A stretch of 64,000 bases of DNA from Betaproteobacteria bacterium (GCA_900299145.1 OMIN01000038.1:1-64000), one strand, 5' to 3'; counted from the stretch's first letter, positions 43,544 through 53,193 are shown. Notes: generated from the sequence alone by a model not told the origin. Translations and numbers: made by a program.

Positions 43544-45846
43544 ATGAGCGCCGTGCTGATCACGCAGTGTTTGCAACAGGACTTTGTGGCGCCCGTGGGC
43601 CGCTATGACCAGCTGCCCAATCTGCTTCATATCGGCTTTGAAGAGGCGCGCCGGCTGATGGGGGAGGTGCCCGCCGAAGGCCCTGTGGCGCGCGTCATGC
43701 GCTGGGCGTACCAGCAGCCCGATGCACGGCTGCAACTCATCCACATCCGCGACTGGCACGATGCCGGCGACCCCGAGCAAAAAAGACATTTCGAGCAGTT
43801 TGGCGAGCATTGCGTGAAAGACACGCCCGGTGCGGCGTTTGTATTCGAGGCGCCCGCGCGCGCAGGCAAGCTGGTGACGTTGATCGACTCGCCGGGGCTG
43901 AATGATTTTCTTGGCACGTCGCTGGCATCCGCATTGGCGGTGCCGGCACGAATTGGTGTCATGGGCGTGTGGACGGAAGCCAAGGTGAGTTTTCTCGCCT
44001 ACGAGTTGCGCACGCGTTTTCCCACCGCCGAGATCGCAGTGTGCTCGGCGCTGACCGCCAGCGCCAGCCGCAACGGGCACTTCCTTGCGCTGACGCAAAT
44101 GCAGAAGCTGCTGGGCGTGCGCATCATCGATTCGGTTGGCGGCTTTGTCGATTTTCTCGGGGGCAAGCTGGATGAGGCGCCGCTGCCGGTGTCAACGGTG
44201 GCGGGCGCGCAGCCGCAGTTTGAATTCACCGGCAAGGTTGCGCCCAGCGATGTGGACCGGCAGTTGCTCGCGTACCTGTTCCGTGACTGCACCACTGTGC
44301 GCGCGAAGGCGCTGTCCGGCGGGTTTTCCGGCAATCTGGTGCTGGCCTGCGACAGCACGGATCGTGAGCGGCGACGCCAGGTGCCGCATGTGGTGAAGAT
44401 CGGCGAGCGCGATCCCATCGGCCGCGAGCGTGCGGCCTTCGAGCAGATCGAGCAGGTGCTGGGCAACTCCGCGCCGCGTATCACAGACTTTGCCGACTGG
44501 GGCGGGCGTGGCGCGATCAAGTATCGCTATGCCGCCATGGGCGAGGGCGTGGCCAGCACGTTTCAGCGTCTGTATATGGAGGGGCTGCCGCAGTCGGAAG
44601 TCGAGCGCATTCTCGATACCGTGTTCGGCGAGCAACTGGCGCGGCTCTACAGCGCACCGGAACGCGAGCGTGCGGATTTGTTCGATTATTACGCGTTCAG
44701 TGCGAAGTGGGCGCCACACGTACGCGAGCGTGTTGAGGCGTTGTTGGGTGCGCCCGCCCATGGGGAATCGCTCATTTTGTCCGGCAATGTGACCACGCCC
44801 AATGTTTGCCGCTTCTACGACAGCGTGCTCGACAGTTTGCCCCGTCAGCGGTCGCGTTCGTGGTGGTTCGCGCATGTGCATGGCGACCTAAACGGCGCCA
44901 ACATCATTCTCGATGCGCACCAGAACGTGTGGCTGATTGATTTTTCCATACGCATCGTGGCCATATCCTCAAGGACCTGGCCAAGCTGGAAAACGATGTG
45001 CTCTACATCTGGACACCAGTGAATGGCGCGGCGGAGTTGGCAGAGGCTGTCCGCGTGACCGAAGGGCTGCTGGCGGTGCGTGACCTCGCCGCGGAATTGC
45101 CGCATGCCGCCGATGCCGGCATCACCACGCCCGTGTTCGTGCGTGCGTGGGAGACGGTGCGCAAGTTGCGTTCGTATTACCCGGCGTTGCTGCAAAGCGA
45201 CCGCGACCCGCTGCAACTGCTGATTGCGCAACTGCGCTACGCCGTGCATACGCTGGGGTTTGATGAATGCAACCACTGGCAGAAATTGTGGGCGCTACAT
45301 ACTGCCGGGTACGCGGCCGCCATTATTGAGCAGCGTTTGACGCGCACGGGGCCGCTGCGCGTGGATTGGCTTAATCCAGCATTGCCCAATCTGGGCATCA
45401 CCCTCCTGCCCGGGCGACGTGACTATGGACGCGATCTCGCCACCGATATCGCCAGCCTCAAGGCAGCGGGTGTCACGCATGTGCTGTCGCTCATCACCGA
45501 CGATGAACTCGCGGCGCGTGGCGTGGAGGGGCTGGGCGCGGCCCTGCGTGAGGCGGGCCTCGTGCAGCGGCAGGATGCGTTGCTCGATCAGCGTGCCGCT
45601 ACCATTGAGCAGATGGACAGGATTGCGGAATGGCTCGACGCGACGCTGAAGCAGGGCGCACGCGTCGCGATTCACTGTATGGCGGGTCTGGGTCGTTCCG
45701 GCATGGTGGCAGCGAGTTATTTGACGCGTTCCGGCATGCGCGCGGATGCGACGATTGCGCTGGTGCGCGAAAAGCGTTCACCGCGTGCGGTGGAGACGGC
45801 GGTGCAGGAGGAGTTTGTGCACAAGTACGCAGCATATAGAGAATAA
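43544..45846 (+). pseudogene. Cysteine-hydrolase fold / phosphotransferase kinase / dual-specificity phosphatase fusion, frameshifted
   Basis: Domain 1 (about residues 1-215) is isochorismatase-like, with LITQCLQQDF, but the catalytic cysteine segment reads GVWTEAKV instead of a TDxCV form. Domain 2 (about 230-600) is an aminoglycoside/choline-phosphotransferase-like kinase with HGDLNGANIILD and a metal-site LIDF. Domain 3 (about 610-767) is a dual-specificity phosphatase with IHCMAGLGRSG. After LIDF the frame breaks at a run of five T (about 44940-44944); one added T restores HTHRGHILKDLAKLENDVLYI and continuity to 45846. It is either a real frameshift or a sequencing error in about 767 codons. 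The kinase resembles those tied to MoxR-vWA ternary systems. Confidence 0.85.
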
Positions 45847-45870
45847 AAGTATTTAAAAACAAATACTTAC
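45843..45870 (+). repeat. AT-rich dispersed motif, copy 13
   Basis: It reads TATTTAAAAACAAATACTTA then C, after TAAAAG. Its first bases are the TAA stop of the phosphatase-domain frame, and its end is followed directly by the GGGAGAGG ribosome-binding site of the MoxR gene. Confidence 0.9.
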
Positions 45871-45884
45871 GGGAGAGGTGCCCC

Positions 45885-47471
45885 ATGGGTTTGCTGGACA
45901 TGTTCCAAAAAGTTTCCGAGTCACCGACGCGGTCGTCGAAGGCCAAGCCTTCGAAAACGTTCGATGTCGCCGATCTCTACGACGGCCCGCTTGCGCAGCC
46001 GCTGGCACAGGGGGGCGCAAACGCGGTGGCGCTCGATGAAAAGCTGCGGCAGGCGTACTTCTGGATTGTCAATCAGGCCATCATCAACCCGTTCTATGAC
46101 ATCGAGTATCAGGACGGGCCGTCGCCGCAGTACACTTTTGGCGATCAGAAAAGCGTGTTGCGATTGCCGTCGGGCCAGAGTTATTCGAGCTTTGTGCTGC
46201 TGCCCCTGCTAAATCTTGTCGTGCGCAAGCGCTGTCTGTTGGTGGGCGGGCCCGGGCGCGGCAAGACGGCGAGCGCCATTCTGATGGGCATTCTCGCGGG
46301 TTATCCGCTGAAGGATGTGAAGCGTGCGATCCAGCATGGCCAACCGCAGATGACGATTACCGATCTCCTGGGCAACCCATTGCCTGGTGATCTGGTGAAG
46401 GCCGAGAGCATGGACAACATTCGCATCGCGTGGCGTAAATGGCTGGCGATGCGCGTGAAAATTATCGACGAGTACAACCGCATTCCAACGCGCACGCAAT
46501 CGGCGTTGCTGACCGTGATGGCCGACAACTACGCTGAACTGCTGGACCAGATTTACGAATGCCCGGAGGCGGCGTGGTACCTCACCGCCAACGATGATGC
46601 GGGCGGAGGCACGTATCAGGTGATTGAAGCACTGCGTGACCGCATCGACGTGGTGGTGAAGGCGCTGCACTTTAACCCACGCTTTCTGGGCGAGTTGCTC
46701 GCACGCATCGAGGCCGGCGTGAAGCCGGAGACACTGGTGCCGCGTGCCATCATCTTTAACGAGGCGGAGATCGACGCCGCCAATGCCGCCATCCTCGCGG
46801 TGAAGGTGCCCGATCCGCTGCGCCGCCGCATCGAGCACTTTGCCAGCCAGTTTGAGTATTACGAATACGCCGCCGCGCAGCTCGAATACAAAACCAAGGA
46901 CACGGTCAAATTGTCGGGCGTGGAATTTCACCAGCTTGATGCGCTCGACACCGGCAAGGACAAGGTAAAGGACCTCGGCCTGCAAACGCGCAACGGCCTG
47001 TCGGTTCGCGCGCTGATGACCGTGCTGGTGTACGTGAAGGCGATGGCGTGGTTTCGCGGTGATGAGTTCGTCACCCTGGAGGACATCAGGCAGGTGCTGC
47101 CGTTTGTGTTGCATGACAAACTCACTCAGAACGCCGATGCGCCGTACTTCGAGCAGGGCGGGCAGGCGGTTTATCGTGTGGATCGCATCGGGTGGTTGCG
47201 CCAGCTGTTCGATCTGTCGTGCCAGGAATTTGACCGGTTGAACCTCGACAAGGAAGACCCGGTCGCGCGGTTTGATGCCGAGTTTCAGAATGGGTTGGAT
47301 GGCCTGCCTGAAGCCGAGGTGCGCAAGCGCCTGGCGCAGATCGAGCGCACGCTCGAAGCGTGGGCCGCGCAGCGCAAGGTGATCGGGCCTCGCTTTGATG
47401 ACATCCTCAAGCTCAAATACCTGCACCAGCGCTACACCAACTATCTGCATTGGCTGGTGAACAAGCCATGA
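45885..47471 (+). CDS. MoxR-family AAA+ ATPase
   Basis: The 528-residue protein has Walker A VGGPGRGKTAS (about residue 120), Walker B KIIDEYNRIP, sensor-1 YLTANDDAGGGTYQV and an arginine-finger-type region ALRDRIDV. MoxR ATPases form rings that remodel vWA-domain partners. Here the next two genes overlap or touch, ending with a vWA protein, as in MoxR-vWA operons. It is longer than simple MoxR (about 330), with an added C-terminal alpha-helical region (residues 390-528). Confidence 0.93.
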   Translation: MGLLDMFQKVSESPTRSSKAKPSKTFDVADLYDGPLAQPLAQGGANAVALDEKLRQAYFWIVNQAIINPFYDIEYQDGPSPQYTFGDQKSVLRLPSGQSYSSFVLLPLLNLVVRKRCLLVGGPGRGKTASAILMGILAGYPLKDVKRAIQHGQPQMTITDLLGNPLPGDLVKAESMDNIRIAWRKWLAMRVKIIDEYNRIPTRTQSALLTVMADNYAELLDQIYECPEAAWYLTANDDAGGGTYQVIEALRDRIDVVVKALHFNPRFLGELLARIEAGVKPETLVPRAIIFNEAEIDAANAAILAVKVPDPLRRRIEHFASQFEYYEYAAAQLEYKTKDTVKLSGVEFHQLDALDTGKDKVKDLGLQTRNGLSVRALMTVLVYVKAMAWFRGDEFVTLEDIRQVLPFVLHDKLTQNADAPYFEQGGQAVYRVDRIGWLRQLFDLSCQEFDRLNLDKEDPVARFDAEFQNGLDGLPEAEVRKRLAQIERTLEAWAAQRKVIGPRFDDILKLKYLHQRYTNYLHWLVNKP

Positions 47472-48496
47472 GTGGCGCGGTCAGCAGTGCGCTGGCGTCG
47501 GTGTTAAAGGCGCGGCGCGACGAGTTCAATCAACGATTTCTCGCCGCGCAGCAACAGCATCGAACGCTCACGCCAGAGGCTTGGCACGCATTTCTGCGCG
47601 AGACATTGAGCCCCGTGGCGGAGATCATCGCCGCGCACGATGCGGCCGCCGTCGATGGCGTCATCAACGTGCTCTACGATCAGGCGCTGCCGTTGGTGGC
47701 GAAGCAATGGCTGGGGCCGGCGCCTCGCGATGCGGTGTTTGCCGCGTGCTACAAGCAGTTGGTGGCGGCGCTGGCGCCACTGGTGGCACGCGAGCCGGAG
47801 CGCATGTCCGGCGCGGTGTTGAATGCGTTGCATCAACTGTGCGCGATGGATGGTGCGCGTGCAAAGGAGTGGACACAGCGCGTGGCGGCAATTTTGAAGC
47901 CTGTTGCCACATTCGCCACGGTGGATCAAGCGCTCGCGCTCGGCCGTGTTATTGCTTGGCGCGTGGGTCTGGCGTCGCAGCGCGAGGTGGCCTTGCGCGA
48001 AGCGCCCGCGTTGCCGCCAGACTGGACGCGCGCGGCGCTGGACCTGCCGTTCACGCCGGACGCGGGGCTGTGGAGCGCGCTGGCGCAGAACCCCGCCATG
48101 CGCGCCGAAGAAAAGATGCCGCCCATCAAGCCGGAGTGGCTGGGCTGGTGCGGCAGCTTTCGCGGGCTGGGAGGGCCATTTGCCATGCTGCCCAATTTGG
48201 GCTTGGCCGGTGGGCGGCTTGCGGCAAGTGATGGACAGCACACATGGTGGGTGGCGGCTGATGGCTATGGCCAGCAATGCGTGCGTATGGGGGCAGCGTC
48301 GGAGTGGCCGTTGGAATCGGCGGACAAGAGTGCTGCCAGCAAGGTAAGCGAAGCGGGAGCGATCGTACTTGCGGGTAGATCGCATCCTTTCCCGGAGCTG
48401 GAGACCGCGCGCGATGCCGTGTGGCACAACGGCATTCTCGCCGTCGTCCTGCGTACCTCGTATCAGGTGGCGCTGCTGCGATGCCCGAAGCTCTAA
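47468..48496 (+). CDS. Uncharacterised middle component of the MoxR-vWA operon
   Basis: The 342-residue protein starts inside the MoxR stop (ATGA) and ends one base into the vWA start (TAATG). The N-half is helical (LASVLKARRDEFNQRFLAAQ). The C-half has beta-propeller-like stretches (GWCGSFRGLGGPFAMLPNLG, DGQHTWWVAADGYGQQ, TSYQVALLRCP). By position and these strands it may be the bpX-type third component of a MoxR-vWA ternary system, but I recognise no defining motif. Confidence 0.8.
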   Translation: MSGAVSSALASVLKARRDEFNQRFLAAQQQHRTLTPEAWHAFLRETLSPVAEIIAAHDAAAVDGVINVLYDQALPLVAKQWLGPAPRDAVFAACYKQLVAALAPLVAREPERMSGAVLNALHQLCAMDGARAKEWTQRVAAILKPVATFATVDQALALGRVIAWRVGLASQREVALREAPALPPDWTRAALDLPFTPDAGLWSALAQNPAMRAEEKMPPIKPEWLGWCGSFRGLGGPFAMLPNLGLAGGRLAASDGQHTWWVAADGYGQQCVRMGAASEWPLESADKSAASKVSEAGAIVLAGRSHPFPELETARDAVWHNGILAVVLRTSYQVALLRCPKL

Positions 48497-50304
48497 TGCA
48501 GGCAAACGCGCTGGAGCAACTGCGTGACAGCTGGCGCGAGCAATGGCCACAGGCGTTGTCGTTGTGGAGCACCTATGCGCGCCTTACGGAGCCGCGCTGG
48601 TGCCTGACGCACAAGGAGGCGAAGCAGGAACACCTGACGATGAGCTTCGCCATGATCCGGCTGACGGATCATGCGGTGGTGCTTAACCTGCAGGACATCG
48701 CCGAACGCGGACTGCAGGCATTTCCGGTGGAGATTATGGCGCATGAGATCGGCCATCACATCTACTGCCCCGGAGACCTTACTGATCAGGGGCGCCTGCT
48801 GGCGCGTGTGCGGCGTGGTTTGCCTGGCGTGGAGGAAAGCGCACCGATGATCGCTAACCTCTATGCCGACCTGTTTATCAACGACCGGCTGCAACGAAGT
48901 CACGGACTTAATCTCGACCGCATCTACGCCAGGCTGGGCGATGACGGCAGCAGCGTGCTGTGGCGTATTTATCTGCGCATGTACGAGATTTTGTGGCAGC
49001 TGGAGCGAGGCACGCTGGTAAAGCACCCGCTGACGCCCGGGCAGGAGGGCGATGCTCAGCTCGGCGCACGCATGATCCGTGTCTATGCCCGGGACTGGAT
49101 GAAGGGCGCGGCGTCGTTCGGTGCGCTGTGCCTGACGTATCTCACCAAGGACGAGGGCAGCAAGCTGCGCAAGGCGGCGAGCCGGCTGCTCGACAGTGAG
49201 GGCGATCCGGGAGGGGACGGCGAAGCATTGCCCGACGGATTGTCCGGCATTGATGACGATGAACTGGAGCCGGTGCGGCATCCGTCGGAGGACCCGCTGG
49301 TGGCAGGGGAGAAAGTGGAAGGGGCGGATCGCGACGCCTCGGGCGCGCAGGGCGAAGAGGATGCAGACCACAGCAAAGACCCCGGCGGCCAGAAATCCAC
49401 CAAGAATTTCCGTGATATTCGCGAGTATCGCGAACTTATCAAGCAGTTGAATGGCAAGGCCAGTGACAGCGACATTACCATCCGCTACTACCGTGAGCGC
49501 GCGATGCCCTATCTCATCCGCTTTCCGGTCAAGGAGACCCCACTGGCACAGGAGCCGATGCCCGAAGGGTTGGAAACCTGGGACATCGGTCGCCCGCTGA
49601 CCGAGGTGGACTGGGTGGAGAGCGTGGTGATGAGCCCGCACGTGGTACCGGGCGTGACCACACTCGCGCGTGTGTATGGCGACACGCCGGGCAGCGACCC
49701 TCGCAAGGAGCCGTTTGATTTGTATGTCGGCATCGACTGCTCCGGCTCCATGCCCAACCCCACGGTGAATCTTTCGTATCCGGTGCTCGCGGGGTTTATC
49801 GTTGCGTTGTCGGCGCTGCGCGCGGGCGGGCGCGTGATGGCCTGTCTGTCGGGCGAGGTCGGCAAGTCCATTGCCACTGATGGCTTTCAGCGGGAACAGG
49901 CCGCGGTGCTGGGGTTGATGACGCAGTATCTGGGCACCGGCTACAGTTACGGCATTTTCCGCCTTGACGACATGGTCACGGAGCTGCGCAAACAAAAGGC
50001 GCGCAAGCGCCCGGTGCATATCCTGATTGTCACAGATACCGATATCTACACGTCCCTCGCCTCCAACCAGGGCAAGAAAGATTCGCGTCTGGGCTGGACT
50101 GTCGCACAGGAGGCGCTGACGGCGGCGGGTGGTGGCGGTACCATGCTGTTGAATGCCGCGCCGTCGAGCAAGGACAAAAATGCCGAAGCGCTGCGTGCGC
50201 AGGGCTGGCGCTTGGCTTATGTCAGTCGCTGGGAAGAGGTACTGGATTTCGCACGCAAATTCTCCAGTGATCTGTGGGGGCAGACGGGACAGGTGAAGCG
50301 GTGA
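48496..50304 (+). CDS. vWA-domain protein with N-terminal HExxH metallopeptidase-like segment
   Basis: The 602-residue protein has a zinc-type HEIGHH at about residue 90, within VEIMAHEIGHHIYCPGD. An acidic linker follows (residues 235-300, rich in D, E and G), then a vWA domain with the MIDAS DCSGSMPNP (about residue 415) and later SYPVLAGF, HILIVTDTDIY. Co-occurrence of a protease-like domain and MIDAS in one protein next to a MoxR ring suggests ATP-regulated proteolysis or adhesion-like capture. It starts by TAATG coupling; a start at 48481 is possible. Confidence 0.92.
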   Translation: MQANALEQLRDSWREQWPQALSLWSTYARLTEPRWCLTHKEAKQEHLTMSFAMIRLTDHAVVLNLQDIAERGLQAFPVEIMAHEIGHHIYCPGDLTDQGRLLARVRRGLPGVEESAPMIANLYADLFINDRLQRSHGLNLDRIYARLGDDGSSVLWRIYLRMYEILWQLERGTLVKHPLTPGQEGDAQLGARMIRVYARDWMKGAASFGALCLTYLTKDEGSKLRKAASRLLDSEGDPGGDGEALPDGLSGIDDDELEPVRHPSEDPLVAGEKVEGADRDASGAQGEEDADHSKDPGGQKSTKNFRDIREYRELIKQLNGKASDSDITIRYYRERAMPYLIRFPVKETPLAQEPMPEGLETWDIGRPLTEVDWVESVVMSPHVVPGVTTLARVYGDTPGSDPRKEPFDLYVGIDCSGSMPNPTVNLSYPVLAGFIVALSALRAGGRVMACLSGEVGKSIATDGFQREQAAVLGLMTQYLGTGYSYGIFRLDDMVTELRKQKARKRPVHILIVTDTDIYTSLASNQGKKDSRLGWTVAQEALTAAGGGGTMLLNAAPSSKDKNAEALRAQGWRLAYVSRWEEVLDFARKFSSDLWGQTGQVKR

Positions 50305-50921
50305 AAAGTGAAGGCCCGTTACTGCAATACTTGATGCGGCGCATTGCCGAGATGCCGCCGGATCTGCTCGCCGAGCTGGCAAGTGACGCGGCACCTGGCA
50401 TCGAGGCGGGTGCTGTGACCGGGGATGTCTTGCGCGGGCTGGGGTTGCTCAATCCGGACCGGCGCTGGCTCGAGTCGCTGCGGCCCGCCAAGCTCGACAA
50501 GACCAGCCGCAATATCATTCGCGTCACGCTGGTGGGTGGCTGGCTTCTGGCCGACCCGTGGTTTCAGGGCAGGGCCAATCCCGCACAGGCCCAGGTGTGG
50601 CTCGTGACCGTGGTCCGCGATCTTGCGGCGGTAACCACGGCCGATGCGTTGGTGAAGGATGACGACCGGCGCGAGGAGCTGGCGCGCTTGTGTCTGAAGG
50701 CGCTGGAATTCAGACCGCAGGGCGAAAATGCCAAGCAGGCGCAGCAGCGGCTGGAGTCGATTTCCAGCGTCGAGCGTGAGCGCGTCATCGCGGCGTCGCG
50801 CGAGTTGCAGGAGGCGGTGCGCAAGAAGCGCGCCGAGGAAGAAGAGCGCGCGCGCAAGGTGCGCGAAGAAATGGCGCGCAAGGCGGCGGAGGAAGCGGCA
50901 GCGAAGGGGACAAGGGAATGA
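50301..50921 (+). CDS. Coiled-coil helical protein of the MoxR-vWA operon
   Basis: The 206-residue protein starts at a GTG overlapping the vWA stop (GTGA). Its first 130 residues are helical and hydrophobic-patterned (LLQYLMRRIAEMPPDLLAEL). The last 60 form a charged coiled coil (RERVIAASRELQEAVRKKRA, followed by EEEERARKVREEMARKAAEE). It could be a scaffold or effector adaptor for the preceding proteins. It has no recognised family. It ends the four-gene coupled block. Confidence 0.8.
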   Translation: MKSEGPLLQYLMRRIAEMPPDLLAELASDAAPGIEAGAVTGDVLRGLGLLNPDRRWLESLRPAKLDKTSRNIIRVTLVGGWLLADPWFQGRANPAQAQVWLVTVVRDLAAVTTADALVKDDDRREELARLCLKALEFRPQGENAKQAQQRLESISSVERERVIAASRELQEAVRKKRAEEEERARKVREEMARKAAEEAAAKGTRE

Positions 50922-50984
50922 AGCTTTCAATCAGGCCCTACGGGGCAGGCAGGATTTTTCGTGAGGGTTGTCTGATGGCATGAC

Positions 50985-51013
50985 GTAAGTAATTGTTTTT
51001 AAATATATTTTAG
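50985..51013 (-). repeat. AT-rich dispersed motif, copy 14
   Basis: The minus strand reads TTTAAAAACAATTACTTACG after AAATATA. It lies between the coiled-coil gene and the adenylase gene, antiparallel to both. Confidence 0.85.
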
Positions 51014-51053
51014 TTGATTATCCTGTGCATCCTTTTTTAATGCTGTTGACACA

Positions 51054-52469
51054 ATGACGACCGTGCAGGCCCCCACGCTGCAACGCCTCTACGAACTCTC
51101 GCCCACGGCAAACGCCGAAAGCCGGGAGACGCTGGCGGCCCTGTATGGGCACGCCTGCGCGCCGGTGTGGAACCATCCGGCGGGGGATCGGTTGCAGCCG
51201 GATGATGTCGAGCAACTTGCGCAGTTCGCCAACACCTTGAAGGCGAATCGGGGCGTTCGTGCCTCGCAACCCGGTGAGAGCATTCTCGCCTGGGCTGCAT
51301 CGCGCATCGCACAATCGCCACTGTATCGCTTGCGTTTTGGCGAAGACTTGTCGGAGCACGGCCTCGCGCAGCGCTGGCACGAACTGCCGACCACTTCGCG
51401 CGAAGACGTGGCCATGCACGCGGACCGGTTGACGCCCGACGATGCGCCGCTGGAACGCATGATTATTTACCGCACAGCTGGGACGACGGGCCACGCGCTG
51501 CTGGTGCCGCAGGATGCGCTGGCGGTGGCGTGTTATCTGCCGTTGCTCAATTTCGCGCTGTCCCGGTTTGATGTGGATACCCAATTCGCGCCGGGCGACA
51601 TCGCATGCTTTCTGGTGGGGTCGCAGCGCCACACGGTGACCTATCCGACCGTGATGGCGGGCTGGAGCGGCGCGGGTTTTTGCAAGCTGAACCTGTTCGC
51701 AGAGGAATGGCCGGACGCGAATGCAGATTCGGCGCGCACCAAATACTTCGAACACTTCAAGCCGCGCATTCTGACTGGCGACCCATTGAGCTTTGCTGAC
51801 ATGCTGGACTACGGCGTGGGTGGCGCGCCCAGGGCACTGGTTACCACGGCGGTGGCGATGTCGGCAGCCTTGAAAGAGAAACTTCAACGCCATTACCGCT
51901 GCCCGGTGATCGACTGGTATTCGCTCACCGAAACCGGGCCGCTGGGTTATGCCTGTCCGCAAGGCCACGGCTACCACTGGTTGCCGCACGATGTGCATCT
52001 GGAAACGTTGGATGGCAATGGTCGCCCGACCACCGGCATTGGTGAAATCACGGTAACTGGCGGGCGTAATCCATTCATCCCGTTGCTGCGCTATCGCACG
52101 GGTGATTGGGGGCGGATCGATTTCACGCCATGCTCATGCGGCGACCCGATGCCGCGGCTGATGGAACTGGAAGGCCGCTCGCCGGTGGTATTTCGTGCGG
52201 CGAACGGCATGCGTGTGACCACGCAGGATGTGGCCACGGTGTTGCGGCGTTATCCGCTAGTACAACATCGATTTGTGCAGAATGAAGATGGCGCCTGCGA
52301 ACTGACCTATCGTACGCTCACATCGGCGGCGTGGCCTCGTGGCGAACTCGAAGCGGAATTGCGCGCGCTGCTGCACCAGGATGTCTTGCTGCTCGAAGAC
52401 GCACAACTCGGTAATCGCGGCGTGGCGGACAAAGTGATTCCTTACGCGAGCAAAATGATCGAGGAATGA
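51054..52469 (+). CDS. PaaK-like adenylate-forming enzyme
   Basis: The 471-residue protein has the ANL/PaaK motifs IIYRTAGTTGHALLVP (AMP-loop), YSLTETGPLGYACPQ (A5) and LLRYRTGDWGR (A7), with a small C-terminal domain. Such enzymes activate aryl or other acids as adenylates, for CoA or another nucleophile. A zinc-like CSCGDP follows A7. The gene is followed by two radical-SAM genes with one-base or overlapping junctions, so its product likely acts with them. Confidence 0.92.
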   Translation: MTTVQAPTLQRLYELSPTANAESRETLAALYGHACAPVWNHPAGDRLQPDDVEQLAQFANTLKANRGVRASQPGESILAWAASRIAQSPLYRLRFGEDLSEHGLAQRWHELPTTSREDVAMHADRLTPDDAPLERMIIYRTAGTTGHALLVPQDALAVACYLPLLNFALSRFDVDTQFAPGDIACFLVGSQRHTVTYPTVMAGWSGAGFCKLNLFAEEWPDANADSARTKYFEHFKPRILTGDPLSFADMLDYGVGGAPRALVTTAVAMSAALKEKLQRHYRCPVIDWYSLTETGPLGYACPQGHGYHWLPHDVHLETLDGNGRPTTGIGEITVTGGRNPFIPLLRYRTGDWGRIDFTPCSCGDPMPRLMELEGRSPVVFRAANGMRVTTQDVATVLRRYPLVQHRFVQNEDGACELTYRTLTSAAWPRGELEAELRALLHQDVLLLEDAQLGNRGVADKVIPYASKMIEE

Positions 52470-52470
52470 G

Positions 52471-53193
52471 TTGAATACATCGCTGCGCAACCCTCCGCTT
52501 GACCACCCTTACGCGGGACGGGCACACCGCGTCTACGTCGCACTCACCAATCACTGCAATCGCGCCTGCCCGTGGTGCAGCACCTATTCTTCACCGGCGC
52601 GCGGCACGTGGATTACGTGGGCGCAGTTGCAGGCGAGCTTGCCCGTAGCAGGGAATTTTGATGTGCAACTCGAAGGCGGTGAACCGACGCTACATCCCGA
52701 ATTTTGGGATTTCATCGCTCGGCTGCGTGGCAACCCGCGTTGTGGCTGTTTGGTACTGTGCACCAATGGTGTGGCGTTGCCGCGCCACGCGGGCAAATTG
52801 CACGATTGGCTCGCCCGGCTCGGCGCGCCTTTGATAATAAAACTTTCAATAAATCAATATCTTATGGATCACGACCCTGGCTTGCTGCAATTGGCCGCCG
52901 GGGTGCAAAGCGCGATACAGACGTTGGGCGGCGAGCGCGAAGTGATCTACAACGTGCGCCTGCGCAGAGGCAACGACGGCGACGACAGGGCCGAGATCGA
53001 TGCCGTGCACGAGGCCGGCCTCATGCCGCGCGCCAATGTGTTTTATTTACAGCGCTACGGACTTGCGAGCAACGAAGCGGCTTGGGACGCGCCACATCTG
53101 GCGGGTGAAAACTTCCGGCTGGTAAATCCCGACGGACGCGTGTTCGGCCCCGACTTGATTGCACGTTCAGAATACATGGGCGGTCTCGCGTGA
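52471..53193 (+). CDS. Radical SAM protein, short
   Basis: The 240-residue enzyme has the cluster motif NHCNRACPWCST (CX3CX2C at about residues 30-37) and the SAM-binding GGEPTLHPEF. Start TTG at 52471, one base after the adenylase stop. Residues about 122-132 (IIKLSINQYLM) are encoded by an AT-rich motif copy in frame. It lacks auxiliary-cluster cysteines. Confidence 0.9.
   Translation: MNTSLRNPPLDHPYAGRAHRVYVALTNHCNRACPWCSTYSSPARGTWITWAQLQASLPVAGNFDVQLEGGEPTLHPEFWDFIARLRGNPRCGCLVLCTNGVALPRHAGKLHDWLARLGAPLIIKLSINQYLMDHDPGLLQLAAGVQSAIQTLGGEREVIYNVRLRRGNDGDDRAEIDAVHEAGLMPRANVFYLQRYGLASNEAAWDAPHLAGENFRLVNPDGRVFGPDLIARSEYMGGLA
52834..52865 (+). repeat. AT-rich dispersed motif, copy 15, in frame in radical-SAM gene
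   Basis: It reads TCAATAAATCAATATCTTAT after ATAATAAAACTT. Codons are strikingly A/T-rich compared with the gene around them, yet the frame stays open. Confidence 0.75.

Noticed and set aside
44936-44950. Programmed -1 frameshifting in the fusion gene
   Set aside because: The site does not form an X XXY YYZ slippery heptamer in the right frame, and no clear downstream stem is visible; a deletion is simpler.
46209-47450. 413-codon open frame opposite the MoxR gene
   Set aside because: It is a shadow of the GC-rich MoxR coding strand; histidine- and glutamine-rich composition is typical of antisense frames.
48493-50394. 633-codon open frame opposite the vWA gene
   Set aside because: Same reasoning: an antisense shadow of a well-supported coding gene.
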